NCBI GenBank assembly: GCA_015228975.1
Contig: JADGCN010000007.1
Location: 1-60,748, forward strand
Length of the DNA stretch: 60,748 bases
Source of the DNA: Magnetococcales bacterium
GTDB taxonomy: Bacteria; Pseudomonadota; Magnetococcia; Magnetococcales; UBA8363
Direction of reading: 5' to 3'
The position numbers and the translations under genes were made by a program. The notes beneath the pieces are model-generated. The model searched no databases. It was not told where the DNA came from and saw nothing but the letters and a program-made list of their open reading frames with translations. Below are positions 17,915 to 26,333 of the stretch, in pieces. Every line of letters begins with the position of its first letter. The stretch's first letter is position 1.

Positions 17915-19069
17915 ATGATCCATGGTAACAATCCTGAACTGAAACTGAAAGAGGCTTTGCGTGCCCAGGCGTATCTGTTGGGTTTTGATGCCGTTGGTTT
18001 CGCTCCGGCGCGACCACCGCCGGGGGTGGAACATTTTTCCCGCTGGTTGGATCAGGGTCGGCATGGTTCCATGGTTTGGCTGGAGAAAAACAGCGATATA
18101 CGAAAGGATCCCCGCCGCTTGTTGCCCGGTTGCGGGGTGGTCATGGTTGTGGGATTGAATTATCGCCCTGTGCGGGAGGCATGGGCGGAACCGGAGCAGA
18201 TGGATCTGGCGGCATTTTGTCGCATCGATGATTACCACCTCATGATCAAGGAAAAATTGCAGCGACTCGCTGCTTGGCTGGAAAGACGGTGTGGGCGGAC
18301 TTTGCCGGGACGTGTCTGCGTCGATTCGGCCCCGGTGATGGAAAAACCTTTGGCGGCGGTGGCTGGTTTGGGTTGGCAGGGGAAAAACACGCTATTGATA
18401 AGCCGACAATGGGGGGGGTGGTTGTTTTTGGGGGATTATCTGCTCCCCCTGGATCTGCCGCCCGATTCGCCCTCGGGGTACCATTGTGGCACCTGCCGAC
18501 GTTGTTGTGACATCTGTCCGACGCGGGCATTGGATGGTCTGGGGGGGATGGATGCCAGTCGTTGCATCAGTTATTGGACTCTGGAAGCGAAAGGTCCCAT
18601 CCCTTGGGAGTATCGGGTTCATGTGGGCAACCGGGTTCTGGGATGTGATTTGTGCCTGCGGGTTTGTCCGTGGAATCGTTTCGCCCGACCGGCGCGGGAA
18701 AACGCCTTGATTCCCAGAGAGGATTTGGGCAACCGGCCCTTGACGGATTTTGCGACGCTGACCGAGGGGGAATTCAGGACGCTGTTCCATCATTCCAGTG
18801 CCAAGCGTGTGGGACGGATGCGTTTTTTGCGTAATTTGGCGATTGCGTTGGGGAACTCGGGTGCTGGGGAAGCGGTCTTGGCATTGGCGCGTCTGGCCAC
18901 GGAACCGGAGGCGTTGATTCGTGGTGCGGCGATTTGGGGCTTGGGAAGGGCCTTGCAGCCTTCATGGAGTCGGGAGGCTCAGGAGCGGGCGGACTTGGCT
19001 TTGGCGCGAAGCGCCCGGGAGGAACGACACCCGATGGTTTTGGAAGAGATCGCCCAGGCCAGGAGGTGA
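17915..19069 (+). CDS. queG: Epoxyqueuosine reductase
   Basis: 384 residues. The enzyme reduces epoxyqueuosine to queuosine in tRNA using cobalamin and two 4Fe-4S clusters. CGTCRRCCDICPTRAL and the later CDLCLRVCPWN give the two cluster motifs, with an extra Cys in CISYW. DSAPVMEKPLAAVAGLGWQG is the family signature around the catalytic aspartate. The C-terminal HEAT-like helices (from about 305) assist tRNA binding. The start at 17915 follows a GGGATC-type purine stretch and sits 65 bp from divergent nadA. Confidence 0.93.
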   Translation: MIHGNNPELKLKEALRAQAYLLGFDAVGFAPARPPPGVEHFSRWLDQGRHGSMVWLEKNSDIRKDPRRLLPGCGVVMVVGLNYRPVREAWAEPEQMDLAAFCRIDDYHLMIKEKLQRLAAWLERRCGRTLPGRVCVDSAPVMEKPLAAVAGLGWQGKNTLLISRQWGGWLFLGDYLLPLDLPPDSPSGYHCGTCRRCCDICPTRALDGLGGMDASRCISYWTLEAKGPIPWEYRVHVGNRVLGCDLCLRVCPWNRFARPARENALIPREDLGNRPLTDFATLTEGEFRTLFHHSSAKRVGRMRFLRNLAIALGNSGAGEAVLALARLATEPEALIRGAAIWGLGRALQPSWSREAQERADLALARSAREERHPMVLEEIAQARR

Positions 19070-19079
19070 CGCTTTGTAC

Positions 19080-19131
19080 AACCCGGACGATGCACCATGA
19101 AGGTGGTCTGACACGATGGACCGTCCGGGTT
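19080..19131. terminator. Nested inverted repeat between convergent queG and rubredoxin-like genes
   Basis: AACCCGGACG (19080-19089) is the exact reverse complement of CGTCCGGGTT (19122-19131). Inside is a second small stem, CACC-ATGAA...GGTG (19093-19105). It sits between two converging genes and is followed on the plus side by AT-rich sequence with a T-tract at 19148-19153. A bidirectional terminator is the simplest reading, though no T-tract abuts the stem directly. Confidence 0.5.
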
Positions 19132-19139
19132 ATTCAATA

Positions 19140-19247
19140 TTATTTCATTTTTTCAAAAGCTTCGGAACCTTCGCCGCACACTGGGCACACTTTGGGGGGG
19201 GCATCCCCTTCGTGGATGTGGTCACACACGGTGCATTTCCATTTCAT
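19140..19247 (-). CDS. Rubredoxin-like mini-protein (35 residues)
   Basis: A complete 35-codon gene. It starts MKWKCTVCDHIHEGDAPP and contains CPVCG, so the two CxxC knuckles are at Cys5/Cys8 and Cys21/Cys24. This matches the rubredoxin-like C-terminal domain of rubrerythrin (WKCxxCGYxHEG...CPxCG) without the ferritin-like part. It should bind one Fe or Zn. GGAGA lies seven bases before the ATG. It could act as an electron carrier in peroxide or oxygen detoxification or simply be a zinc ribbon. It is single-copy here and convergent with queG. Confidence 0.75.
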   Translation of the reverse strand: MKWKCTVCDHIHEGDAPPKVCPVCGEGSEAFEKMK

Positions 19248-19525
19248 TGCAAGTCTCCGTCAAGGTTAAGGATGGTGGAAAGGAGCAACAGTTCTTATAG
19301 TGTCGTTTTGGCGCAATGGCCCTTTGACCAGGGTGGCTCGTGACTGATGGCGCCGATGTTTTTTCTCGGAGTGGCCCTTGCAAAAGGGTTGCCGAAAGGT
19401 CAGAGAATGGTACGATGGATAGGCTCGCGTGGTAAAGCAATGTCAAGAATGGTGGACACGAGCCATTCCGGCTGTGCATCCTGGCAGGGCGCTCCATGAA
19501 TCGATGGGTCAGGGAGGGGATGAAC
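19248..19525. other. Intergenic region upstream of the rubredoxin-like gene and the response regulator
   Basis: About 280 bp of divergent upstream sequence. On the minus strand a TTGACA (19434-19439 region) could be a -35 box for the rubredoxin-like gene, but no matching -10 at standard spacing is convincing. No small ORF with a good ribosome site was recognised. Confidence 0.3.
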
Positions 19526-19876
19526 ATGGGAAAAATTCTTGTGGTCGATGACGAACCGAAAAATTGCATGTTGATGGAGGCGTTCCTCAAAAGATGCCCG
19601 CAAAAGCCGCTGACCAAATCATGCTATTCGGGCGCCGATGCCATTGCCTTGGTGTCGTCCTGGAAACCGGACATGGTGTTCATAGACCTGCATATGCCGG
19701 GGATGGATGGCATTGAAGCCATAAAAGGTATTCGAGCGCAGGGGTTTACCGGTAAGATCGTCATTGTGACCGCCGATTATCGCAGCGAAAATGCCCGTCT
19801 TGGCGCCAAGGCCGGGGCCAATGGTTTCCTGGCCAAACCGGTCGATGGCAAAAGTATTTGCAACACATTGGAATGA
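19526..19876 (+). CDS. Stand-alone response regulator receiver domain
   Basis: A single receiver domain of 116 residues with no output domain. KILVVDDEPKN gives the acidic pair, MVFIDLHMPGMDG carries the phospho-Asp, and FLAKPV the conserved Lys. The ATG at 19526 has AGGGAGGGG at good spacing; ATG 19520 is also possible. Such CheY-like proteins act by binding a partner in phosphorelays or chemotaxis. No kinase is adjacent. Its stop overlaps an ATG of the PHP gene in ATGA, so expression of the two is linked. Confidence 0.85.
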   Translation: MGKILVVDDEPKNCMLMEAFLKRCPQKPLTKSCYSGADAIALVSSWKPDMVFIDLHMPGMDGIEAIKGIRAQGFTGKIVIVTADYRSENARLGAKAGANGFLAKPVDGKSICNTLE

Positions 19877-19890
19877 TTCTGGAAAGGACA

Positions 19891-20724
19891 ATGTTGGACA
19901 AGGATGATTCAGGCATGATGTGGCGCGTGAGCAACCTGCATACCCATACGTGGCGTTGCCACCATGCCCAGGGGGATGTTGCGGCCTACTGTCAGAAAGC
20001 CTGTGAGCGAGGCCTGAAAGTGTTGGGGATTTCCGACCACACGCCCTTGCCGGATGGACGCTGGGCGTCGATTCGCATGGCCATGGCCGACCTGGATGAT
20101 TACGACCGGCGGATTGAGCAAGCGCGGCGAGACCACGATTCGCTCCGTGTCCTCAAAGGGATGGAATGTGAATATGTCCCGGAATTCAGCCATTTTTATA
20201 GGGACACCTTGTTGGGTGAACGAAAGTTTGATTATTTGGTGGGCGGCGTACATCTGTTTGAGCATGAAGCGCAGTGGTGTTACACCTCTGGCGGTGTGCG
20301 CGACGGCAATACATTGCGTGCCTACACCGATTTTTTTATTGCCGCCATGGCTTCCGGCTTGTTTGGCTTCATGGCGCATCCCGATTTGTTTGCCAGCTCC
20401 TTGTTGCCTTGGGATGACGAGGTCAAGGCGTGTGTGAAGGCCATTCTTGAGGCGGCTCAAGACTTGGCCATGCCTTTGGAGATCAATGCCAATGGTTTGC
20501 GTCAATGGCCGATTCAGGACGGAGCCCGTGTGCGGCAACCTTATCCCTGGTTGCCTTTTTGGGAAATGGCGGCGGAATATCACATCAGGGCTGTAGTCAA
20601 TGCCGATGCCCATCACCCGGATGAAATCCATGATGGAGCGGTGCAACAAGCCATGCTCATGGCCGAATCCATGCTGGACCAATCTGCCGCGTTTTCCTGG
20701 ATTGAGTCTTTTTGCCAACAATAA
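19891..20724 (+). CDS. PHP-domain phosphatase, histidinol-phosphatase (HisK/HisJ-like)
   Basis: About 277 residues of the polymerase-and-histidinol-phosphatase fold. NLHTHTWRCHHAQGDVAAY gives the first HxH metal pair. GISDHTPLP, the GMECEYVPEF glutamate, GGVHLFE, FMAHPDLF and NADAHHPDEI supply the remaining metal ligands. The likely reaction is L-histidinol phosphate to histidinol in histidine synthesis, but PHP phosphatases also act on nucleotides. The ATG at 19891 has GGAAAGGA six bases before it. An earlier ATG (19873) overlaps the stop of the response regulator. A regulator-enzyme pairing of this type is not one I recognise. Confidence 0.8.
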   Translation: MLDKDDSGMMWRVSNLHTHTWRCHHAQGDVAAYCQKACERGLKVLGISDHTPLPDGRWASIRMAMADLDDYDRRIEQARRDHDSLRVLKGMECEYVPEFSHFYRDTLLGERKFDYLVGGVHLFEHEAQWCYTSGGVRDGNTLRAYTDFFIAAMASGLFGFMAHPDLFASSLLPWDDEVKACVKAILEAAQDLAMPLEINANGLRQWPIQDGARVRQPYPWLPFWEMAAEYHIRAVVNADAHHPDEIHDGAVQQAMLMAESMLDQSAAFSWIESFCQQ

Positions 20725-20799
20725 AACGTGGTCTGGACCCGTGTATCGGACAAGGGTAGCGGGTCTTCCGGTCGCGATTCCCATCATGGGGGGTGTACC

Positions 20800-23700
20800 T
20801 TGAAACCTTTGAAAATCATAGTCCTGGTTATCGTAACCGTATTGGTCCTCGCCATGCTGGTTGGCGTGGGGGTTACCTGGTTGGTCCATCCCAACGATTA
20901 TCGCGATCAGATCAGCCGCCTGGTCAAGGAAAACACCGGTCGGGGGTTTCGCATCCGTGATGATTTAAAAATTTCGCTATTCCCATGGGTTGGCTTTCAT
21001 GCGCAAGGCGTGGTGTTGGACAATGCCGTTGGTTTTGGTTCCGAACCGTTTGCCAGTGTGGATGATGTGGAAGTCAGGGTCAGGCTGGTGGCGCTTTTGC
21101 AAAAAAAGGTTGAAGTGGACACGGTTATTGTCAAAGGATTGACCGTGAACCTGGGACGCAATGCCCAGGGGGTGGGGAACTGGGAGGATTTGTCCCGACA
21201 GGATAAGACCAGTGAAAAGAAAGAGATTCCCAACTCCGGGGGGGGCGCTCAGGTGGTGGAAAGCCCCTCGGCTCTGCTGGCTGCGGTGGTCTTTCAAGGC
21301 ATCCATGTTGAGGAGGGGCAGGTGCGCTGGAATGATGCCCGCTCGGGTCAGGTTGTCCGATTGGAACACCTGGGCCTTGATGTGGGGCAGTGGGTTGCGG
21401 GTCAACCGATGGGGGTCGATCTGCATGCGGACGTGGTTCGCCCGAAGCCTGCCGAGAGTGAACACGTGACGCTGAAAGGGGTGCTGAATCTCGATTTGCC
21501 GCAGGGTCAAATCAAGGCGACCTTGGACACGGTGTCGTGGGCAACGGGCAAGGAGGCGGAAAAGGGGGCGGGAAGCAATCTGGGGATGGCGGGTACCCTT
21601 TCTGTGGATTTATCCAACATGGCCAGCACCCTGAATGTGGAAAAAGGCTCGTGGCGTCAGAATGAACCCGGGCCAGAGGGGGTGACGCTCCAAGCCGATT
21701 TCAAAGGTCGGGTTGTGGTGGATCCCCAGAGTCGGAAGGTATTGTGGGGGTTGAAACAGGTGGGTGTGGAGGCGGGTGGGGCCAAGCTCGCGGGTGTCAA
21801 AGCCCATGTGGGCACGGAGATGGATGGGCAGTTTGATTGGGTGACGATGACGGCGGCGGCCACCCTGTCGGGATTGAATATGGAGGCCCGTGAAGGGGCA
21901 TTGAAAGAGGGATTTGTTCGCATCGAATCACCGGGCAGGTTGCAAGTGGACGTGAACAAACAGCAGGTTGGCCTCATCTTGAATGGCATGACGCTCAAGG
22001 GGGAGGGCTCGGCTTTTTCCGGAGGGGGATTTGCCGGTCGTATGGATCTAGAGGTGCAATCCGATTTGCAAAAAAAGATCCTGACCACCCTGTTGGATAA
22101 AGTGGTTCTGGAAATAACGGGTGGGGCGTTCAAGACCGGTGGCGGCGAATTCAAGTTTCGCGCCAACAACAGACTGGCTCTGGATTCGGGGCGTCTGGAT
22201 GGACGGATGGAGGGGTTGACGTTTGCCTTGCATGGGCCGTTGGTGGATAACGGCAAGTTGACGGGGAAGGGAGCTGTCGACTGGAACAGGGAACAACCGG
22301 GGGGACCGATCCGTGCCACCCTGCATGACCTGACAGTGACAGCCAGCGATGGTTTCATGGGGCAAAATGGTCATTCCCAGGTGACGTGCCCATCCAAGAT
22401 CACCGTTACCCCGGGTTCCGATACCATGCAGGGAACGTTGAAGGGTTGCAGCTTGAGTACACAAGGCAGTGGACTCGGGCACCTGGAGGGGACGTTCTCC
22501 GGCGATTGGGAAACGGCTTCTAAAGAGGGCACGGTCAGACTGAAATCTTTTGCCATTGCGATGAAAAACTCGGGCGGTCTCTTCCCGGGTGGGGATTCTT
22601 CTCTGGAGGGTGTTTTCAATGTTGGGATTGATCTCAACAAACGGGAAATAACAACGCATTCCCAGAAAATGACCCTCTCCAGCCGGGGAGGTGCCTTGGG
22701 TAAGGGGTTGACGCAATGGTCGGGACCGCTGGAGGTGCAAACCTGGCTTGATGGACCCCACGTTCGGACCAATTTGAACAATATGACCCTGTTGTTTGCC
22801 GGCGAGGAGGGGTCCGGGAGTGGATTGCTGGGGACTTTGGCCGGATTGATTGACGTTGATATGAAAAAAGGAACCCTGGACCTTGCCGGTTTTGAATTGG
22901 TGGCGGGAGGTGCCAGGCTGACAGGGGCGATGAAGGCGACCGGTTTGGGGGATAAGCCGGTCTGGCAGGGCCATTGGCAACTTCATGAATTCAATCTGGC
23001 GGATACCCTGAACAAGATGCACAGGGATCCGATGTCCGCGCGGGATCCGCGTGCCTGGCATAAGGTGGCTGTTACCCTGGGCATCAAAGGGGAGCATGAT
23101 CGGTTTTCTTTGGAAACAATCGATGGCCTTTTGGATGAGACGCACCTGACCGGTCAGGCGAGGATTGATTCGTTCAACCCGTTCCATCTCACGTATGATT
23201 TGGCCGTCGATACCCTGGATGTGGATCGTTACCGTGCCCCTGAGGAGGAAAAGGGGAACCCCAAAAAGGGGGGCAAGGCGGCGGGGAGTGGGGTAAAGGA
23301 TGCGAAAAAGAATAAAGAGGGTGTGGGGTTGCCGGATATGAACGGGCAATTGCGCGTCAAAAAACTTAAATTTCATGACCTGCGCATGACCGAAGCCCTC
23401 GTCAAACTCTCCGTTGCCAAGGGTGTTTTGGGGGTTCATCCCGTGGAAGCCCGGTTGTATGAGGGGACGATCAAAGGGGATCTGGATAGCGATTTCCGTT
23501 CCGATAAACCCAAGACGGTGGTCAAGTTGGTTTTGACCGGGGTCCAGGGGGGGCAACTCCTGGCGGATGTGACCGGGGTGGATAGAATTATCGGCAAGGC
23601 CAATGCCAGTGCGGATCTCACCATGCAAGGACTGGACGCTGACGATATCAAACGCACGTTGTCGGGTCATTCGCGCTTTACCTTTGCGGATGGCGCCATC

Positions 23701-24234
23701 AAGGGGATCAATATTGGAAAAATGGTGCGCTCGGCATCCCAGGCTTTGAAAGGTCAAGCGCCATCAGCGGGGGAAGACAATGGCGAAAAGACCGATTTCT
23801 CCGAATTCTCCGCCTCGATCAAAATGGACAACGGGGTATTGAGTAACAATGATCTGACTTTGAAATCACCATTATTACGGGTCAACGGAGAGGGGCAGGC
23901 CGATTTGCCCAAAGATACCGTCAATTATCTGATCAAGGTGGCTTTGGTGGGTACTTTGGAGGGGCAGGGGGGGAAAAGTCTGGCCGAACTGAAAAACATT
24001 GTCATTCCCATTCGCGTGACCGGTCAGCCGACGCGGCCCCGGTATCAGGTGGATGTGCAAGGATTGGTCAAAGACAATGCCAAGGAGGAGGCCAAGCGCA
24101 AAATCATGGAGAAAATTGATAAAAATTTGAATGGTAAATTGGGGGAAAAGCTGAAGGAAAAAGGACTCGACGGCGTTTTGCAACAGGTTGCCCCGAAAGG
24201 AATTGAAAAGCTTTTGGACAAGCTGCCGTTTTGA
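20800..24234 (+). CDS. AsmA-family protein
   Basis: About 1144 residues. One N-terminal membrane segment (about 5-27) is followed by the AsmA N-terminal pattern LVHPNDYRDQISRLVKENTG...DLKISLFPWVGFHAQGV. Long beta-rich repeats and a conserved C-terminal AsmA domain (about 830-1090: LRVKKLKFHDLRMTEALVKL, FADGAIKGINIGKMVR) follow. The tail is charged and rich in Lys and Glu. AsmA/TamB-like proteins bridge the inner membrane to the periplasm and are implicated in phospholipid transport to the outer membrane. I choose the TTG at 20800 because GGGGGG lies six bases upstream and homology begins there. The earlier frame start at 20728 is unlike the family. Convergent with rnc, with only 13 bp between. 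Confidence 0.88.
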   Translation: MKPLKIIVLVIVTVLVLAMLVGVGVTWLVHPNDYRDQISRLVKENTGRGFRIRDDLKISLFPWVGFHAQGVVLDNAVGFGSEPFASVDDVEVRVRLVALLQKKVEVDTVIVKGLTVNLGRNAQGVGNWEDLSRQDKTSEKKEIPNSGGGAQVVESPSALLAAVVFQGIHVEEGQVRWNDARSGQVVRLEHLGLDVGQWVAGQPMGVDLHADVVRPKPAESEHVTLKGVLNLDLPQGQIKATLDTVSWATGKEAEKGAGSNLGMAGTLSVDLSNMASTLNVEKGSWRQNEPGPEGVTLQADFKGRVVVDPQSRKVLWGLKQVGVEAGGAKLAGVKAHVGTEMDGQFDWVTMTAAATLSGLNMEAREGALKEGFVRIESPGRLQVDVNKQQVGLILNGMTLKGEGSAFSGGGFAGRMDLEVQSDLQKKILTTLLDKVVLEITGGAFKTGGGEFKFRANNRLALDSGRLDGRMEGLTFALHGPLVDNGKLTGKGAVDWNREQPGGPIRATLHDLTVTASDGFMGQNGHSQVTCPSKITVTPGSDTMQGTLKGCSLSTQGSGLGHLEGTFSGDWETASKEGTVRLKSFAIAMKNSGGLFPGGDSSLEGVFNVGIDLNKREITTHSQKMTLSSRGGALGKGLTQWSGPLEVQTWLDGPHVRTNLNNMTLLFAGEEGSGSGLLGTLAGLIDVDMKKGTLDLAGFELVAGGARLTGAMKATGLGDKPVWQGHWQLHEFNLADTLNKMHRDPMSARDPRAWHKVAVTLGIKGEHDRFSLETIDGLLDETHLTGQARIDSFNPFHLTYDLAVDTLDVDRYRAPEEEKGNPKKGGKAAGSGVKDAKKNKEGVGLPDMNGQLRVKKLKFHDLRMTEALVKLSVAKGVLGVHPVEARLYEGTIKGDLDSDFRSDKPKTVVKLVLTGVQGGQLLADVTGVDRIIGKANASADLTMQGLDADDIKRTLSGHSRFTFADGAIKGINIGKMVRSASQALKGQAPSAGEDNGEKTDFSEFSASIKMDNGVLSNNDLTLKSPLLRVNGEGQADLPKDTVNYLIKVALVGTLEGQGGKSLAELKNIVIPIRVTGQPTRPRYQVDVQGLVKDNAKEEAKRKIMEKIDKNLNGKLGEKLKEKGLDGVLQQVAPKGIEKLLDKLPF

Positions 24235-24247
24235 TTGGGACGATGCG

Positions 24248-24994
24248 TTATGATTTCTGGGCCAGGGCTGACAAAACCTGGGCTGCGGCGGCTTGTTCCG
24301 CGATGCGTTTGGAGCGACCCGCCCCTTTTCCCGACGCCTGTTGTCCCACCAGGCATTCGACTTCAAAGTGGCGATCATGAGGGGCGCCACTGACGAGTGC
24401 TATGCGGTATTCCGGCAAAGGGAGACCGGAACCTTGCAGCTTTTCCTGGAGCAGGGTTTTGTAATCCTTGTCCCACTTGCCCTCTTCCAGTGTGCGGATG
24501 CGCGAACCGAGTAAGCGATCGGCTGCTTGCAACACCACCTCATACCCACCATCCAGGTAGATGGCACCGAAAATGGCTTCCAGGCTGTTGCCGAGAATGG
24601 ATGTTTTTTTGCGGCCACCACTCAAATCTTCCCCCTTGCCCATTTCCAAGAGGTCTCCCAGGGATAATTCTTCACCCACTTTTCCCAGGGTTCGGGTATT
24701 GACCAAAGAGGCGCGCCATGTGGAGAGCATGCCTTCGGGTGCCCTGGGGAAGTGCTGATAGAGTAATGCCGAAACAGCGAGATCCAGGACGGCATCGCCT
24801 AAAAATTCCAGGCGTTCGTTATGGTTTTCGTGATTCGTATTGGCTGTATGGGCGTCAAGCAGTCTGGGGGCGGATCGATGCGTGAGTGCTGTCAAGAGCA
24901 GTGATCGGTCAGTAAAGGTATAACCCAAGCGCTTTTCCAGGGTTTCAAGTCTCTCCCATTCCCCGTTTGCCAAGGTGCTATTTGCCGGCTTCAT
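24248..24994 (-). CDS. rnc: Ribonuclease III
   Basis: 248 residues. The enzyme cleaves double-stranded RNA in rRNA and mRNA processing. The RNase III signature NERLEFLGDAVLDLAVS and the second acidic site LGNSLEAIFGAIYLDGG form the catalytic Glu/Asp set. The C-terminal dsRNA-binding domain (about 175-245) ends SKRIAEQAAAAQVLSAL. The ATG at 24994 (MKPANS) is preferred; an upstream one at 25015 would overlap the DUF4845 gene further. Last gene of the lepA-lepB-DUF4845-rnc block. Confidence 0.93.
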   Translation of the reverse strand: MKPANSTLANGEWERLETLEKRLGYTFTDRSLLLTALTHRSAPRLLDAHTANTNHENHNERLEFLGDAVLDLAVSALLYQHFPRAPEGMLSTWRASLVNTRTLGKVGEELSLGDLLEMGKGEDLSGGRKKTSILGNSLEAIFGAIYLDGGYEVVLQAADRLLGSRIRTLEEGKWDKDYKTLLQEKLQGSGLPLPEYRIALVSGAPHDRHFEVECLVGQQASGKGAGRSKRIAEQAAAAQVLSALAQKS

Positions 24995-25322
24995 AATGCA
25001 AGACCATTTCCTCATGCCCCTTCATAGCCAGGGTGCGGCCACCCACCTCAACAACCAAGGGAATGCGTTGGGTGACCAATACCTGGTACCCCTGTTTGGT
25101 TTCACGAACCTGGAAAGTTTCCTCCGAGACCTTGATATTGGATCGATCCAACTCAAACTCAATACGGCGCATGACCTCCTTCATGGGCAGGCTTGCATAA
25201 TCCAGGACCACGCGATCAGCCAAATCTTTCATGAGATAATAATCATAGATTCCTGGTCCCGCTTTACCCAGGAAGGTCAAAAACAGACCCAGAATGCCCG
25301 CGATAATCATCAATTTTGACAC
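24978..25322 (-). CDS. DUF4845-type membrane-anchored protein
   Basis: 114 residues with one N-terminal membrane segment (about 2-20, LMIIAGILGLFLTFLGKAG) and a soluble periplasmic-looking remainder. Position between lepB and rnc and the length match the DUF4845 proteins found there in many proteobacteria. That family has no established function. Its stop overlaps the start region of rnc by 17 bp, indicating translational coupling. The identification rests more on synteny than on sequence motifs. Confidence 0.75.
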   Translation of the reverse strand: MSKLMIIAGILGLFLTFLGKAGPGIYDYYLMKDLADRVVLDYASLPMKEVMRRIEFELDRSNIKVSEETFQVRETKQGYQVLVTQRIPLVVEVGGRTLAMKGHEEMVLHYEAGK

Positions 25323-25384
25323 AGTTATCCTCCATCACCCGGAACGATCAGCCCGAGGCCCTCTCACACGATGGAAATCAGGTG

Positions 25385-26323
25385 CTAACGGACCAGACTT
25401 CCGAGGCGTTCCCAACGCAACCGGCTATCTCTGGAATCCCAGGACCAAAAAATAGCCAACGCACGTCCTACCAGCCGGTAGGCGGGGACAAACCCCCAGA
25501 ACCGACTGTCGTTACTGTTGTCACGGTTGTCCCCCATGACAAAATAATGGCCAGGCGGCACGACCTCGTCGGTAATCTGATCGGAAAAATAGAAGGGGCG
25601 GATGAGAACTGAATGGGGATGGTCTTCCAATTGTTCCGTAAGTCGCAAGGAACTGACTTCCCGGTCACGTTCATCGAAGTAGGTGTACTCTCCGGTTCTT
25701 TCGTAGGGGACGGGTTGGTTGTTGATGTACAGCCGTTTATCCTGATAGACGATCCGGTCGCCGGGCAGGCCGATGATACGTTTGATATAATCTTTGCCGG
25801 GGTCACGTGGATATTCAAACACGACGATATCGCCCCGTTTCGGTCCCTCTCCCATGAACAAGCGTTCTTTGGTGAAGGGGATTCGGTGGCCATAGGTGAA
25901 CTTGCTGACGAACAGGTAATCGCCCACCTGCAAGGTTGGAATCATCGATCCCGAAGGAATTTTGAACGGTTCCACGACAAAGGTGCGTACCAGGAGGGCG
26001 ATGCCGACAGCCAGGATGATCGCTTCGTAATATTCGGCGACTATTTGAACGTGGGGGTGTTTGTGTTGCAGAAACCAGCGCCCCTTCCAAAGGAACAACG
26101 CCCCGATGATCAGCAAGGCAACCGCGATGATGGGGCCCCAGGAGAGACCGGCTTCCTCGATGGCGTCACTGCCCCCATCCCCGGTGCTGCCCAGCAGGTA
26201 GAGACCGCTCATGACGAACACGGCTCCGTGCCACAGGTGTTTGGCCGGTGACGAAGCCTGGATCTCTTGATCTTCTTCCTGGACGGTTTGCGCCTTTTGC
26301 TCTGTTTCCTGATTGGAATCCAC
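25385..26323 (-). CDS. lepB: Signal peptidase I with extended N-terminus
   Basis: 312 residues. The enzyme removes Sec and Tat signal peptides at the outer face of the inner membrane. The nucleophile Ser126 is in IPSGSMIPTLQVGDYLFVSK and the general base Lys181 in YIKRIIGLPGDR. The box MGDNRDNSNDSRFWG is also present. Unusually, the first 30 residues are Gln/Glu-rich. Two hydrophobic stretches (about 31-45 and 62-80) precede the usual anchor (about 100-116). It starts 10 bp after lepA and is co-transcribed with it. Confidence 0.93.
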   Translation of the reverse strand: MDSNQETEQKAQTVQEEDQEIQASSPAKHLWHGAVFVMSGLYLLGSTGDGGSDAIEEAGLSWGPIIAVALLIIGALFLWKGRWFLQHKHPHVQIVAEYYEAIILAVGIALLVRTFVVEPFKIPSGSMIPTLQVGDYLFVSKFTYGHRIPFTKERLFMGEGPKRGDIVVFEYPRDPGKDYIKRIIGLPGDRIVYQDKRLYINNQPVPYERTGEYTYFDERDREVSSLRLTEQLEDHPHSVLIRPFYFSDQITDEVVPPGHYFVMGDNRDNSNDSRFWGFVPAYRLVGRALAIFWSWDSRDSRLRWERLGSLVR

Positions 26324-26333
26324 GTCTTTCCAC

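Noticed and set aside
22048-23757. 569-codon minus-strand frame
   Set aside because: It is antisense to the AsmA gene, rich in His/Arg/Gln with no domain; a typical shadow.
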